A stretch of DNA of 64,000 nt, from contig JADFUC010000293.1 in the NCBI GenBank assembly GCA_019722365.1, forward strand, positions 1 through 64,000, given 5' to 3'. Below the pieces are notes generated by a model that had not been told where the DNA came from, made no database searches, and saw only the letters and a program-made list of their open reading frames with translations. Each line of letters starts with the position of its first letter. The stretch's first letter is position 1. The position numbers and the translations under genes were made by a program. This document shows positions 46,663 to 58,799 of the stretch, piece after piece. The stretch is from Lithospermum erythrorhizon (lineage: Eukaryota > Streptophyta > Magnoliopsida > Boraginales > Boraginaceae).

Positions 46663-49600
46663 AGGATCATGTTGAAGTGATTTCCACTAATGTTGTGGGC
46701 TTTGAGATGATCCTCCAAAGTGACTATTTGGTTTTAATTGGTATACTTAACCGGTTTGTCGGGAATCACAAAGTCGGGAGTAAACGTCATGTATGGTATG
46801 CTAGTGACTCAAAAATTATATGGTTCGTAATTGGTTGGTAACATAAGATTGTCTTTGGATTCAAAATGTATGCGGTGTTGCCGTTTGAATCTGGGCATAA
46901 TAGACTTTAATTGCCATATTACTTTTACATAATTGGTTGATAACCTACTATTATACTTGATTGAAATGTATGCATTGTTGCCGTTTGAATCGGTATAGTG
47001 GTCTTGATACCTTGTACATTTGTGAATTTGAAATGCGGGTATTATAATTACAATTCATTTTGTATCATTATGGATTGTTTGTTCTTATTTATTTTGAGTT
47101 GCATATTTCCTATTATGTTTAGCATATTAGTTACTATTTTATTACATTAAATTGACAAACTAATGTATGACTTTATAATGTGAAATAAAATAGATTGAGA
47201 GAAATCGAATGACTTGTTGAAACCATAAAGTGTTATACTTGATCTCCTTCAACCATTGCAATCGGAGTTGTATACTGTAGAGGATAAAACTTTAAATACC
47301 ACAAGCATTAGACTTGATCGTCGTGTTGATACGTTGCATGAACTTTGGTTAGTGAACAAGAATCACATGATATGGTTGAAGGATAATTAATTTTGATTCA
47401 ATCAAGGTGATGGCGCTATGAAGACAATATGTCATATTGTGTCTTAGCCACCAAAAGCAAGCCTTAAATAATAAAGTTTGATCTCTCTTTTATAACTTTC
47501 GATTGAGAAAACTATTGAATGATCTTGAATGTTGTGTATCTACGTTTCGGGACTATGCGATTAATTATTTAGTTTCTTTAACATGATGAACATGGTTCAT
47601 GAATTGTGATGAAACAAAAGCATGGTATGTAACCAAATAAGCAAAGTTATTAGGTTACTGCGTCACTTGTGCAGATGGTGAACATGGAACTATAAGTTGA
47701 AGTTATTGATTCGCCATTATTTAGAACAACAGAAAGCATAGAAAAGAAGGATTTTTAAGTAACATTTAGGAATTGAAAAGAGATTTGATTAAGCCTCGTA
47801 TCTCAAATAATTTTATTTGTCCAAAGGCGTAATGTGGCTAATTACCAGTGTCGAGAACACTGGTTTTGACTCGCATGATTCAATCATGAATATGAGCCAA
47901 GTATATAATAGCTAGGAGCAAGATACAAAGAAGTTGTCAAACTATATAAATGATGTTACATTATAGAGCACACAGTTTTAAATCCTCCATGAAGGTGGTT
48001 GGGATTCTAAACTATTTTCTTTGCACTTGTAAGAGTAGAAATGAATGTCATGTTTGACATACATGTTTCCATATCAGGTGATTCTGATTAAGGAAACATT
48101 ACTCTACTCTTCTTTAAAAGGACACCTTGAACAACAAATGATTGAATAATACTTATGGATAATGACTCGAACAAGACTTGAGTATAATCTTGAAAAAGAT
48201 GAACTAAGTCAACTCTTACTAGACTTAGTGGGAGGTTCACTAGTCTAAATTAAGTTTGTATGTTTACATACAAGTTAATTAAAATTTGAGTCATTGAATG
48301 ATACATCCAAAATTGATAAAGGTGGAAGAGCCATATGAATACTATCAAGTTCTAAGTCGGGAAGTATCATCGATATAAAGTAGTATATCATCCGAAGAAT
48401 GAGACATCATTAGAATCAAAGCATTACTTGTCGAATCGTAATTAAGGAATTGTGTTTGTGAAATTAAAAGCGAATGGATGAATCTTTCAATTTCATATAC
48501 GAAGATAATTTCATTAACCTTAGATGTGTCATTAGTTGGAGTGATACAAGTAAGGATTGTGTTTTAACGTGGTGAAACACAAAAGAATGAAATAATTTCA
48601 CATATTAAGGTTGCTACCTCCTTTAAATTAATTTATTCATATTCAACAGTGAGGCAACTCAAAGTTGTGTTTAACAAACTTTGAAACGTCTAATATGGAT
48701 AAGTTAGTATTATGTCATAGTAGACATAATTTAGCTTCGAATCCAAAGTTGATATTAAGTCACTTTGTACATAACTTGAGAAGGAAAGGCGGTATTTATT
48801 TCCATCCACTATAGTGCGACAATTTATTGTGCGTATAGAGTCTTAATTATGAAGTACAAATAGTGAAATAAACATGTGAATGCATTTCAAAGTGGCTCAA
48901 GTAGGAGATACGATCGATATTGTAACCCCTTAGGTTATATCCAAAAGGAGTATCCTCTTGATGCATTTAAAAATAAATGCAGTGATACAAATGACAACAT
49001 GAATAAACAATACTCAATAATAAATGACTTGAGGTCATTTAAATGAAATAAGATGTGAATACATGGGTTGAGTATAAAAGCTACATTTTTATCTTTCTAG
49101 ATGGTGATTCATCAAGAGTAGAGCCATTCTATATTACTTTACGGATGGTGAATCATGAGGAAGTAATAAATGTATTCTCGTTAAATGATGCATCGGTCAT
49201 GAATGGCCGTTTAATCATACATTTGGTTAGTAAAGATTAAACATATTGGTTGTGCTCGTGTTTATTTCAAACTTTCTTTTTTGCTATTCCACAAGTTGTA
49301 ACATGTGGGTCTAACTAAGTTATCAAACAATTTTCCTAAATGATCTAATGATGATGGATACTTGACATTGTTATTGGAACTCCACGTCTCGAGAATATAA
49401 AGAAAGTTTCTATACTACTAGAATCTAATGTTGCGGAAACTTAAGATTGAGTATAATGGAGTTAAATTCCTCACTTTGATACTTGATGAAAATCAATAAG
49501 TATCAAGAAGGTGATAGAACAACCAGGTTTCGCCAAAGTTGGTAAGGGCGTAACTGCATAAATGAAGTTTTATACACTAAATGTTGAAATCTTCCTACTG

Positions 49601-51402
49601 ACCTTAAAAGGTATAGTAGTGAATTAGATTAACTGTACATTTGTGAGCCGGCTACATATATGTGACACATGCTATGATCGGTCACATATATATATGTGAG
49701 CTTGCATGACATTGCTTACATTAAGTTTAGATGTCATGAAGCTCGAGGTGATTAAGTATAGATTAAATTTCTCTTATTGACAAGGAAACTTCTTGCATTA
49801 AGTCTAATCCAGTAGTAAGGGCCTCGCATTAATGAGAGTGGTTAAAGTCTATTACATAGTAATATGATTCACCGTAAGCCGTGTCAAGGTCATGTGTTGT
49901 GCCCCACAACTATGACGTAGCATGATTCCCGTGATTGGAGTTGTGAAGTTTTTTTTCTTAAGTATTCACAGCAGTTAAATGCGGCTTATTAGTAACTTTA
50001 AGAAGAGAATAAAGGAAATATAGTTATATGGAATGGATAGGTTGTTGATCTTCACCTTGAATGTGATAGTAACATTATGGATAGTTGTGCCATATGAAAA
50101 GCTATTGGCCAAAATTTCCATAATGGGAGTCTAGTAATGCTCGGTGAGTAAACTAAAGGAAACTTAATTCAGTATTACAACTTGTTGATCAATCTGTTTG
50201 TTAGTAATGTTGTTAAAATAATATGCATTTAATAAAAGAGCGAGATGTGTTTAACACACTTCGAGTTGTGTTGTAAACCTACCAGCCAATTGAGAAATGG
50301 TTGAAGCCCATTTTGATCATAGTCTTCATGACATATAGGGATAATCTTAGTCATCAATGATTCACTTGGTTGAGGCCGGTTATTGAAATGTAAAAGGCGC
50401 ATAGTATTCGGTAAAGGATGTAATTATAATCACTATCCTTTTGCTTTACATTTCAGAAATGACCTAAGAATTCATGCAAGCTTAAAGGATCCATGTATGG
50501 ATTTAAGCATGCATCTCCAGGATGAATCTTCTCGTGATTCAACTTGAGTTTGGTTTTCACGAGTTTAATGAAGAAGGCTGAGCATTGTAAAGTTCGGTGG
50601 GAGCTAGTTCATTCACTTTAAGACAAGTTAAGTAATTGATTAAACAAAAAGTTCCTTTGTATTTTTTAATCGATTGTTAACTACAATACATGAATCGTGA
50701 TTGATCATATAGTTAACCATTATTTATTTCTGTGCAGTTGAAATATATATAATATAAATGTATTGTATCCTCGATGAGTGAAAAGTTAAATCCTAGGTTA
50801 GTCTATGCTACAGAGAGCAACATGAATTGTTGATTGCACCGCTTGAGCCTAGAAACATAGGATAACCAAGGCACTGATCGGATCTTGATAGTTAGAGCGG
50901 CATCATATGAATAACATGGTGTTTTAATTAGTGATCAAGATTGTTCCACGTTAGCCTGGACTAAATCGATACCGTGTTGAATCTATTTGAGGCTGGTATG
51001 ATTGAAAGCAATTCATAGAAGATAACATATCTGTCTATGATATTTGTTTAGAATTTAGGTTCGACAATTCTTAGACTACGATATATAACTATACGTGTTA
51101 TATGAGCTCTACGTACTGATATGACCAAGCGTGCATGGCGAGAGTTATAACTGACGTATGTTGGGTGCAGTGAAGTATAACGATTGTTGTTGATATATTG
51201 GGAGGATTTATCAGGTCCTTGATATCTGAGGAAGATGCAAGCCTCTCCCCGCGGTTGGTATTGATTGGTTTATAAGGACGCCGTAAATGCTTATTAGATT
51301 TCCTATTAGAGTAAAGAAAGTTGTGGGTGTTTCATGACACACTTCTCGTGAACAGCCCTAGACTAGAATCGCGTTAAATGGTGTAGGTAATCGTCCAAGG
51401 GC
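46663..51402 (+). mobile_element. Internal region of element E, no recognisable gag-pol
   Basis: The first ~450 bp complete the leader; AAATGTATGC...GTTGCCGTTTGAATC occurs twice, about 104 bp apart (46,866 and 46,967). The remaining ~4.2 kb has no ORF above about 60 codons and no copia motif that I can identify. A stretch at 48,130-48,240 aligns with the minus strand of F (about 55,650-55,550): both contain AATACTT, then ACTTGA or CCTTGAACCAGACTT, then GAACTAAGTCAACTC or GGACTAACTCAACTC. E is either a non-autonomous large derivative or is too eroded to read. Confidence 0.55.
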
Positions 51403-51411
51403 AAGTGGGAG
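51403..51411 (+). other. Polypurine tract of element E
   Basis: AAGTGGGAG directly precedes TGTTGGAAATC, the usual copia 3' junction. Confidence 0.8.
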
Positions 51412-52343
51412 TGTTGGAAATCAATGCGGTGTTTCCCTTTTATTGTGCCAGTTAAACTGATTGTGTATTAATTCATTTACCGGTTTGGTTAAATGAGATT
51501 ACCAGAACTTAGTGTTCACCTTAGTAATTGTATATTACTAGTGTGGGTTCTCATGATAATTTAAGGGGTTATGAGAGATTTCTAGATCTTACTCATTAAT
51601 CATTATAATAATAGTAATTGGTCAATTATTATTATTATACAATACTATGCGAGCCTAGAAGGTGTATACATGTCTGATGATATTGAATAATATTTCATGA
51701 ATGAAATTTACTTGAGACTTGTATATTGAGAAATGTATTTCTCAATATTTATATATTTTGTCAAATATATGTTGATGAACATCAATTGGTTAAACTTGCA
51801 AGTTTAATCAATTAGCAATTAAGTGATGAATAACTTGATAATTATTAGATAGTGACTCGTTAGTATTTTAATTGACTTTTAAGTTAATTAAAATAGGAAC
51901 AACTCACTAGTAACTTCATTATTTAATTAGAAGCTCATAACGGTCTAATTAAGTTAGCAGGTGCTTCGATTTCTTGAGTTGCTTAAAGAATGGAATTTGG
52001 GACTTGTATTTAAAGAGGATTAGGTTTTCTTGATATAGGAATGTAAAAAAAACCTCCGCCCCTCAACGCTCCCTCCTTAGTGAATTGGAAGAGTTTTTAT
52101 CTTCCAATTCTGCATTTCATCTTTAAGCTACAGCGAAGTTCAAGTCTTCAGTTCGTTTCACTCTTGGTGTGTGCAATCTAGAAGGACATCATTTCGATAT
52201 TTGAGCAGAGCTTTGGAATAATATACATTAAAATTCTCGTATTCATACATTTATATTTTGTGTTTAGATAATATACATTAATTTGAGGATCGGGGATGTA
52301 TGAATTGGTGTTTATCACGAATAGGGTATACTAGATTCTAACA
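51412..52343 (+). mobile_element. 3' LTR of element E
   Basis: Starts TGTTGGAAATC and ends CTAGATTCTAACA, followed by the CATCT target duplication. About 932 bp, against about 987 bp for the 5' LTR. Confidence 0.87.
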
Positions 52344-52940
52344 CATCTTTTTCTCTAAAGATGAATAATGATAGAATAATTTCTTATCCAAAAAGAGGCC
52401 TTTATATATGCGTCAAATCTCACTGCTTTTAGGCTTTTTATGGAGAGTTAAGAAAAAATCACCTGCTGACCTCTTGAGTCGCTAGAGGTCTTAGGACATT
52501 CACACTTCTTATTCCTTAAATCAAAGGCATGTTAAGTGGCTAGAAGAATATTCGAGAACCTATCTCAACCTATTTTAGTCGTATAGCAATTTCCAACGAT
52601 TGAAAAATTTACTGATATTTTCTTATAGTAGTAACACTTTAACGGGAAGTTATAATTCACATTATAGTTTGATCATGTTGTTGTGTGTGACCTCTTCATT
52701 TCGATTAACAAGAGTCATATTATTTATGTTAACCAAGCATTATATTAATATATATATTATGACGGACTCACAGTAACCATCATAACCTTAATGTCGTCAC
52801 GAGTTAATCCTAATATGTTAATTGTCAATAATCGAACATAATGTATGAACTTATACTTATTTAATTAAATATAAGTAAATGGGTTGTACAATCAAATTCA
52901 ACGGACATATTTATGAATCTAATATCTCGTATTTCAATAA
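52344..52940 (-). mobile_element. LTR of element F, proximal part (split by element E)
   Basis: On the minus strand it starts after GTGGGAG with TTATTGAAATACG. It includes a TATA-like CATATATAAAGG near 52,410 and runs into the E insertion site at 52,344. The remainder is at 38,056-37,843. Confidence 0.65.
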
Positions 52941-52947
52941 CTCCCAC
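52941..52947 (-). other. Polypurine tract of element F
   Basis: GTGGGAG on the minus strand, preceded by GTAATCGCCCAACGG, which matches the corresponding GTAATCGTCCAAGGG of element E. Confidence 0.65.
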
Positions 52948-55900
52948 TTTTCCGTTGGGCGATTACTTGTAACCGATTACTAATTAACCCAATTATCGCG
53001 ATCCACTGCGCTTTCGGTTTCTAACGGTCAAGCTAGAGTAGATTCGTGTCGCAAACTCTTTCATATTCACTGCTTGGGTGTATGAATTAATGTGATTCAG
53101 TCTTTGCATTGGATTTACTTGGCACTTGTAATGCCATAATTCTCAGAGGCTAGAAATCTAACATTATATCGGTTGTACAATCAATCTTGTGTACAATTTC
53201 TACTTGACCCTTGTAGTATATAGAACTCAAGTCTTTTTATAATCCTCAATTAAGGAAAATATTTAAACGAGGTCAAAGAAGTACATTAATCTGTAAAAAG
53301 TGAAATCAAGGTACTTTCAATTAAAAATGTGAATTTAACATAAGTTAAGAAACATATTAGGACCTGAATATACTATCTTTACAAGTTTTTCACTGACGAT
53401 TAAGTCTAGTCATGCATTAGAATCTTTGTTTCGACATACGTACCAATGTGATTGATTAGAGTTGATAATCATACTCCTCGATCCAAAACACGTGATCAAC
53501 AATCATTATCTTAACCAATTTGGTGCCCGATTCCAATTAATTGGGCCTTTGGTTAGGGGAGAAACAATCTTGCATTTCCATACTTGAATAAAGGATTTCT
53601 TGTTTGGATCCTTACCTAAAAACGTCTCTAGAAAAATGCCTTATTGCTAGGTGAAACCAGTATGTTATTATAATATACTTGATATCTTTGTCCCGATAAC
53701 AAATAATAGGGCAAAGCTTTTTGAATAAAGCACATATTCAAACAAGTTTATAAAAGAAATTAAAGCGAGCTTCCTCCCTTGAAAATCATAAATCATTCAT
53801 GCATCATTCAGGTTTTTTTCTTTTTGATTGAATCAAGTATTCTAATCATTCAAGAGAAAACAACTCAGATTCTAAACAACCATTAAGTAGATCTTGGAAG
53901 CTTAGATACATTTAGGTCCATTAGGACATGTAAACAAGATGATCGTGTCATCATCTTTTAACCATCCTTCGAAAGAATAATCTTTACATCCATATACCAA
54001 AACATTCATGATGTAGAGGTCTTAATGGCTAACTTGATCGGTGGATATGGCCGTTGCAGCGTCTATAAGGGTTTTCAATCATCTTAAGCATGGTGACCAC
54101 ATGTCTTCTTCCTCAAATTTTGAGTCATGGGCTGATATATCTTATATACTAGCCAACTCTTTGCATATTCTTATGCTATCTTCCAGCAGTAAAACTCTTT
54201 TTCTGCGTAGTAACAATCTTAGATTCAGCTTCTTATATTGCCACATGGGTAATAGAATCTTAGTTATTATTTATGGTGCATGTTATTGGAACAATTTCAT
54301 AGTTACCACAAAGTTCATTTTTTTGGCTCGACCCTTTTCATTAAAGGACTCGATCCGAGGAACTAAATCATTATGAGTAATATCCACGTATGGTAACCAC
54401 AGTAGTTTACCCACATAGTACATTTAGTTCAATAACTAAACATTGTAGAAGGTTTTAGCAATTGATCCTCTAGGAGCAACCGAACAATTTCATTATTACC
54501 TCTATTCTTTTCCATTACTTGAGTATTACTCAAGAGTAATTCATGACTTCTCGGAGAATTGTTCCGATAATAATTAACATGATGATGCATATGAGATCTG
54601 CTTGAGAGAAGATCACCATTAAACTGTCGAGTTCAAATAGAAGTTTGTCTAATTTTAGTTTATTCACTTTTGAACTCTCCGTAACCTTTATCATATATAG
54701 ATGTTATATCGAGCTTAATCCATATTGTATATCGGCGAATCTGAGATCTTCTTACTAAGGTAGCGGTTGCGTGTACCAGCAACTTCGAAATATGGTGGTC
54801 GTTTCATAGTAACTCAAATATAGTGCGGTTATCAAATATGTTTGTCGTTAAGCTCCCAACGACCGTTTGAACTCTTAATTCATCTTTTTTTTCTCCAAAA
54901 GAAGACTTTTACTCCTTTTATACTCAAATATCTGAGTTCACAACTTGAATATTAGTAGTATGCTTGTTTCGTTAATTTAGTTTCTAAGATGTGAGTACCC
55001 TTGAAGTGTCAAGTACTTACACATCATGAAGGTTCATTACCTAGGAACATTTCTTGCTCACGATAGAATCTGGATGTCAGTATCCATTCACATGGAATTA
55101 TTACTTAAGAACATCCATTCTCAACATCTTATAACTAGAAGAAAACTTAATAATAGATCGAACATGAGTACGTACTTTGTTATTGATATTTGTATTTAAA
55201 TATCAGAAATGAATTCTTGAAATTATTTGTAGGAGTTTGATTCATTCATACTATTATGAATAATCCGTATAAAGGTGAGTGCGGAATCTTTTAAATGTAA
55301 AAATAGAAAGTCGTTTATGTACTTGAACCGGGTTCGATACATTTTCTTATATATGTCACCGTCATATAAAAAGAGTAAATCTGTGGAATCTCATTTCTCA
55401 AATGATTCATACTCATCAATTCGATATCTTATAATCATGGACAGTTCCATGTTATTGTTAATCGATTTGTAACCGTTATCTAAGTTGACATCTATTTGTT
55501 AAAGGCAATACATTCATCAACTAAATTTGTAACCACTTCCTTTAATTCTAGCGAGAGTTGAGTTAGTCCATCTTCTCAAGATGCAAACATCTAAGTCTGG
55601 TTCAAGGTCACAATGTTATGAGTATCCTTAAGTATTGTTCATCATCCAGTTCTTGAAGAAGAGAAGTTGAATCACATTCCTTTAACAAGACATGTTTGTA
55701 GAATAGGAACACATGAATGCATAGCTCAACGGTTTGAGTTACTTATTTCATGACAAGGTAATTTAAGAGCAATGCTCAAGAATCAAATCATTCTTGATGA
55801 AAGATTCCAAGCAAAGTGTGATCATAGTTTTTAAAAAGCGATTTCAAAGCGGGATCCACTTATTTCTCACTCCAATGCTACTACTTTATTTGTCATACAT

Positions 55901-56514
55901 CTTTCAAAAATATTTAACTCAAATAAATGATTGCAAGAGTGGTGTGGCTTAACTATTAAGTATCAGACAACATTTTACTTAAGGTAGTAGACTCCAAGAT
56001 TTCTTACTTTCTATTTCTCAAGTTTACTTACATTCCCTTTATGCTTGAAAGTTGTGAAATAAGTCACTTTCATCTCAGTATTAGTTCTTTATTATTTTCA
56101 TTATCACAAATTACACAAAAGCGAAACATAAATTAAACTATAGGTTGCACACGAACCATAGGATTAATATTTTCATTAGATGAAATAAAAACTACCAAGT
56201 TCACAAGACTTGTATGATAACCATGAGATAATATGCGATATATTACTCTTATTGGCATCATCAACTTTCAACTGAGATCAAGAATCACAACTGTCTAATA
56301 TGGAGAGGCTGGATATGAAATAATGTACAATTATATTATCAACATAACCATCTTTGATTTGAAATTCAAAATCTCAATCATGAACTTGCATTATTGAACA
56401 TAAGTTCCGCAGTTAACAAATGAGAATAATAATACAGAAGAATGGCATTATTTAAATGTCTTATTAAGTATGTCATACATTCTTAACTTCGATACGGGGG
56501 CATTGAGTTCTGTC
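52948..56514 (-). mobile_element. Internal region of copia-like element F, eroded or non-autonomous
   Basis: About 3.6 kb on the minus strand, ending abruptly at the truncated LTR of element D. The sequence before the polypurine tract and a stretch near 55,550-55,650 are homologous to element E. Around 54,020-53,890 a minus-strand reading (MNVLVYGCKD, then an acidic DDDT) faintly resembles the start of copia RNase H, but no frame holds. ORFs of 61-111 codons, such as 54,041-54,376 on the opposite strand, show no family motif. Confidence 0.45.
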
Positions 56515-56725
56515 CAAGTTATAAAGTGCGGTGTGCATACTTAGTATAAGAAGCGATTGTGCCTTATACTTAGTGTATAAGTGCGGTGTGTCTTGTCTTG
56601 GGTATGAAGTGCGGTGTGCACTTTGTACTTAGTCTTAATGAGTGCGATGTGCCTTGCCCAATTATAAGTGCGGTGTGCACTATACTTTATTAATATAAAG
56701 TCGGTTTTGGCCTTATCTTTGCGGT
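56515..56725 (+). repeat. Hairpin tandem array in the 5' LTR of D
   Basis: About six degenerate copies of the ~29-bp unit around CTTATACTTAGTGTATAAG, less regular than in the 3' LTR. Confidence 0.75.
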
Positions 56726-57495
56726 ATAAGTCTTGGGGGTGATTATCGATTAGTCATTCCTGAGGTGACGGATTGAGCATATCTTGGCATTAGAGATTGG
56801 TCTCTTGGTGGGAATATGAGAGAGATAGGAGGTTTGATGACTAGAGTTTAGTCATTGTTAGGTCTTTTGATTTTTACGGGTGTGTGTGTTTCACGGCACC
56901 TTCGATTGCTATCTTCATGTGTTATGTAAAGACTTCTGTGGAATTATGTTGTATGACCTTATTAGGTAGTCTAGATATATATTTATTCATATTTGACTAT
57001 TATACTATTAGTATTTCATTCACGTATGGTAAGTTCACCCTGTGTTAAGTTTCACTAGGCACGGCTTCACGTCCACTTTTCGCTTTGGGCGGCATTTCAT
57101 TTGTGCCGGGTTGGCGAGGCGGCGGTTGGGCAGGGGGGCGTTTGAGAGTTTACCCACGATTTGATGTGTTGTCAAGCATTTTTTGATTGTTGTACTTTAT
57201 TTCGAGAATTTAGCCTTGTGGTTGTCGTTTGTATTAAAGTGCAGTCTTTTCTCTTTTGTAGCACTTTGCCGGCATTCTTGTTTATTTGGGATATGTTATA
57301 TGGGTTGGTTGGTTAGATATCACCTAATGGATTGTAAAGTTTTTAAGCGTGATTCTTTGGAAATATTATATGTAATCTTATTTTTGAAGGAAATAGTAGT
57401 TTTAAGCGGCGTCCGTCGGTTTTGGTGATTACGGTGTTCCCGGATTATAATGACTACTTTCGAGGGGCGACTTGGGCAGGGGCGGTGGAATTACA
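56515..57495 (+). mobile_element. 5' LTR of gypsy element D, 5'-truncated
   Basis: It corresponds to the last ~1 kb of the short-class LTR. The hairpin array is followed by TTCATATTTGACTATTATAC, a CTGTGTTAAGTTTCACTA block, TTTGATGTGTTGTCA, and an end near GGAATTACA. All are shared with the 3' LTR from about 63,180 onward. The first ~1.5 kb are missing; the break coincides with the end of element F. Confidence 0.75.
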
Positions 57496-57498
57496 ATT

Positions 57499-57510
57499 TT
57501 GTGCTCGAGC
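57499..57510 (+). other. Probable degenerate primer-binding site of element D
   Basis: TTGTGCTCGAGC follows the LTR end by a few bases and looks like an altered TGGTATCAGAGC. It is supported by position more than by sequence. Confidence 0.35.
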
Positions 57511-57900
57511 TTAGGTGTCGACTTGTTTTCCTTGAGTCGTTGTAAGTGGTGTTTTTGTAAAATCTGAGTCTTTTTTTGCTTTTTGTTGCGTAGGCTGTTG
57601 GATGCCGCTGAGTTTGAGGTGAGGTGGCGAGGGGTGGGGGTAGACCCGGAGGAGGCCGGCTGGTAGGGGTATAACTTCGATGAGTACGGCGTGGACCCGA
57701 GGTCAGGAGATGAGTCGTCTAAGCATGTTGAGGAGGTTGAGGTAGACCTCGTGGAGGAGAGTGTGGCGCTTTCGGTGGTAGAGCGATAGGGGTGGAGTAC
57801 AGGCAAGTTGGCAGTCGGTTTGAAGGGATCCTCAGTTTGCGGGGGGTTCGCCGAGCGAGGGCTATTGAGTTCATCGGGAGTATGAGGCCGATTTTTTGAG
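57511..57900 (+). mobile_element. Leader / start of gag region of element D
   Basis: A G/C-rich stretch between primer site and capsid-like sequence, presumably the gag N-terminus in broken frames. The 125-codon minus-strand frame at 57,806-57,429 is Ser/Thr/Pro-rich and reads as an antisense shadow. Confidence 0.4.
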
Positions 57901-58640
57901 CCAATAGGGGATTGTGGGGCGAGATGAGAGTGAAGTTTGCTATAAACTGCAGGGGTGCCTTACGTGTTGGTGGGAGAACTGAGTGCGTCTCATTGCGAGA
58001 GGGGAGGTTCGTGCTGTGTCACGGGGCGATTTGTTGAGCTCTTCCGGAGAATTATTGCTTGGGGCCAGCATGGCGGGCTTTGGAGGCGTTTCGTTGACCT
58101 GAGGTTCGAGGTCGGTGGAGGAGTATGAGGACCGGTGATGTCGGTACCGTTACTTCCCCGATGTTTATCCGTTAAGAAGGATCATTGGGTCGGGGATGGA
58201 GTTGGCGTGGGAGATACTTGCAGTCTACCGGCGATGGTTTTTACTAGTTTCCGTGGTGTGAGGAGTCACGGCCACGAAGATGGAAATGGAGTTAGCGGGC
58301 GAGGAGGCAAGTGGATCGGAGGAGTCGGGCTTTGAACTTTCTTTCGGTGGGCGCCCAGGCTGCGTTGAAGACAGAACCCGAGAGTGCGTCCCGAGGCGGG
58401 GAGTCTTCGGTGCTCGGCCGGTTCGCCCGAGTTATGCCGCGCTCATACGCGATTGGGTGCACATATCCGGCAGAGATCGGAGAGGTATCGTTGTTACCGT
58501 TGTGGTCGAGATGGGGCCACAGGCGAGATTGCGGGAGAGGGTGGTCTTATGTTATCGATGCCGATGGCCCAGGATGTTGGCCGAGAAAGTGTCCCAGGAA
58601 CTTTCCAAGAGGGGGTGTAGTATGACTTACCCAGTTCGGC
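57901..58640 (+). pseudogene. Ty3/gypsy gag remnant with zinc knuckles
   Basis: Capsid-like pieces appear in shifting frames: VKFAI (about 57,930), ELFRR (about 58,035), ALEAFVDLR-like sequence (58,080-58,110) and VEEYED (58,115-58,132). This fits the retrotransposon gag pattern with its F-x-x-L-x-Q-G-x-x-SV-x-x-Y block. At about 58,490-58,535 is a CCHC-type knuckle (CYRCGRDG, then GHRRDC one frame over). At 58,550-58,600 a second knuckle-like block reads CYRC, then GPGCWPRKCP, with Cys where His is expected. At least four frameshifts are needed, so no functional protein is encoded as read. Confidence 0.7.
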
Positions 58641-58799
58641 TGTCGAGGCGGTTGTCGAAGTCGTGGTGGTGGTCGGCGGCCATGGAGGCCGAGGGGATAT
58701 GGAGGCTGGAGGACCTTAGAGGAGATGAGTGGGTAGCAGCACAGGCGGGCTGGTCGAGAGGCAGTTCACGCCGTTGCACCATCCGGGAGCTGAGTGCCC

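Larger units (their letters stand above)
38057..52343 (+). mobile_element. Composite copia-like LTR element E with nested insertions
   Basis: Both LTRs start TGTTGGAAATC, the 3' one ends TTCTAACA, and CATCT flanks the whole element (38,052-38,056 and 52,344-52,348), a perfect 5-bp target duplication. Primer-binding site, leader and polypurine tract are in order. The 14.3 kb includes 5.87 kb of inserted gypsy LTR (C with G inside), so the original element was about 8.4 kb. It inserted into the LTR of element F. Confidence 0.88.

Noticed and set aside
54041..54376. 111-codon plus-strand frame as a gene
   Set aside because: It lies opposite the minus-strand copia-like element F with no recognisable domain, splice site or promoter.
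57429..57806. 125-codon Ser/Thr/Pro-rich minus-strand frame
   Set aside because: It is antisense to the leader and gag start of element D, with G/C-biased codons and no family motif.
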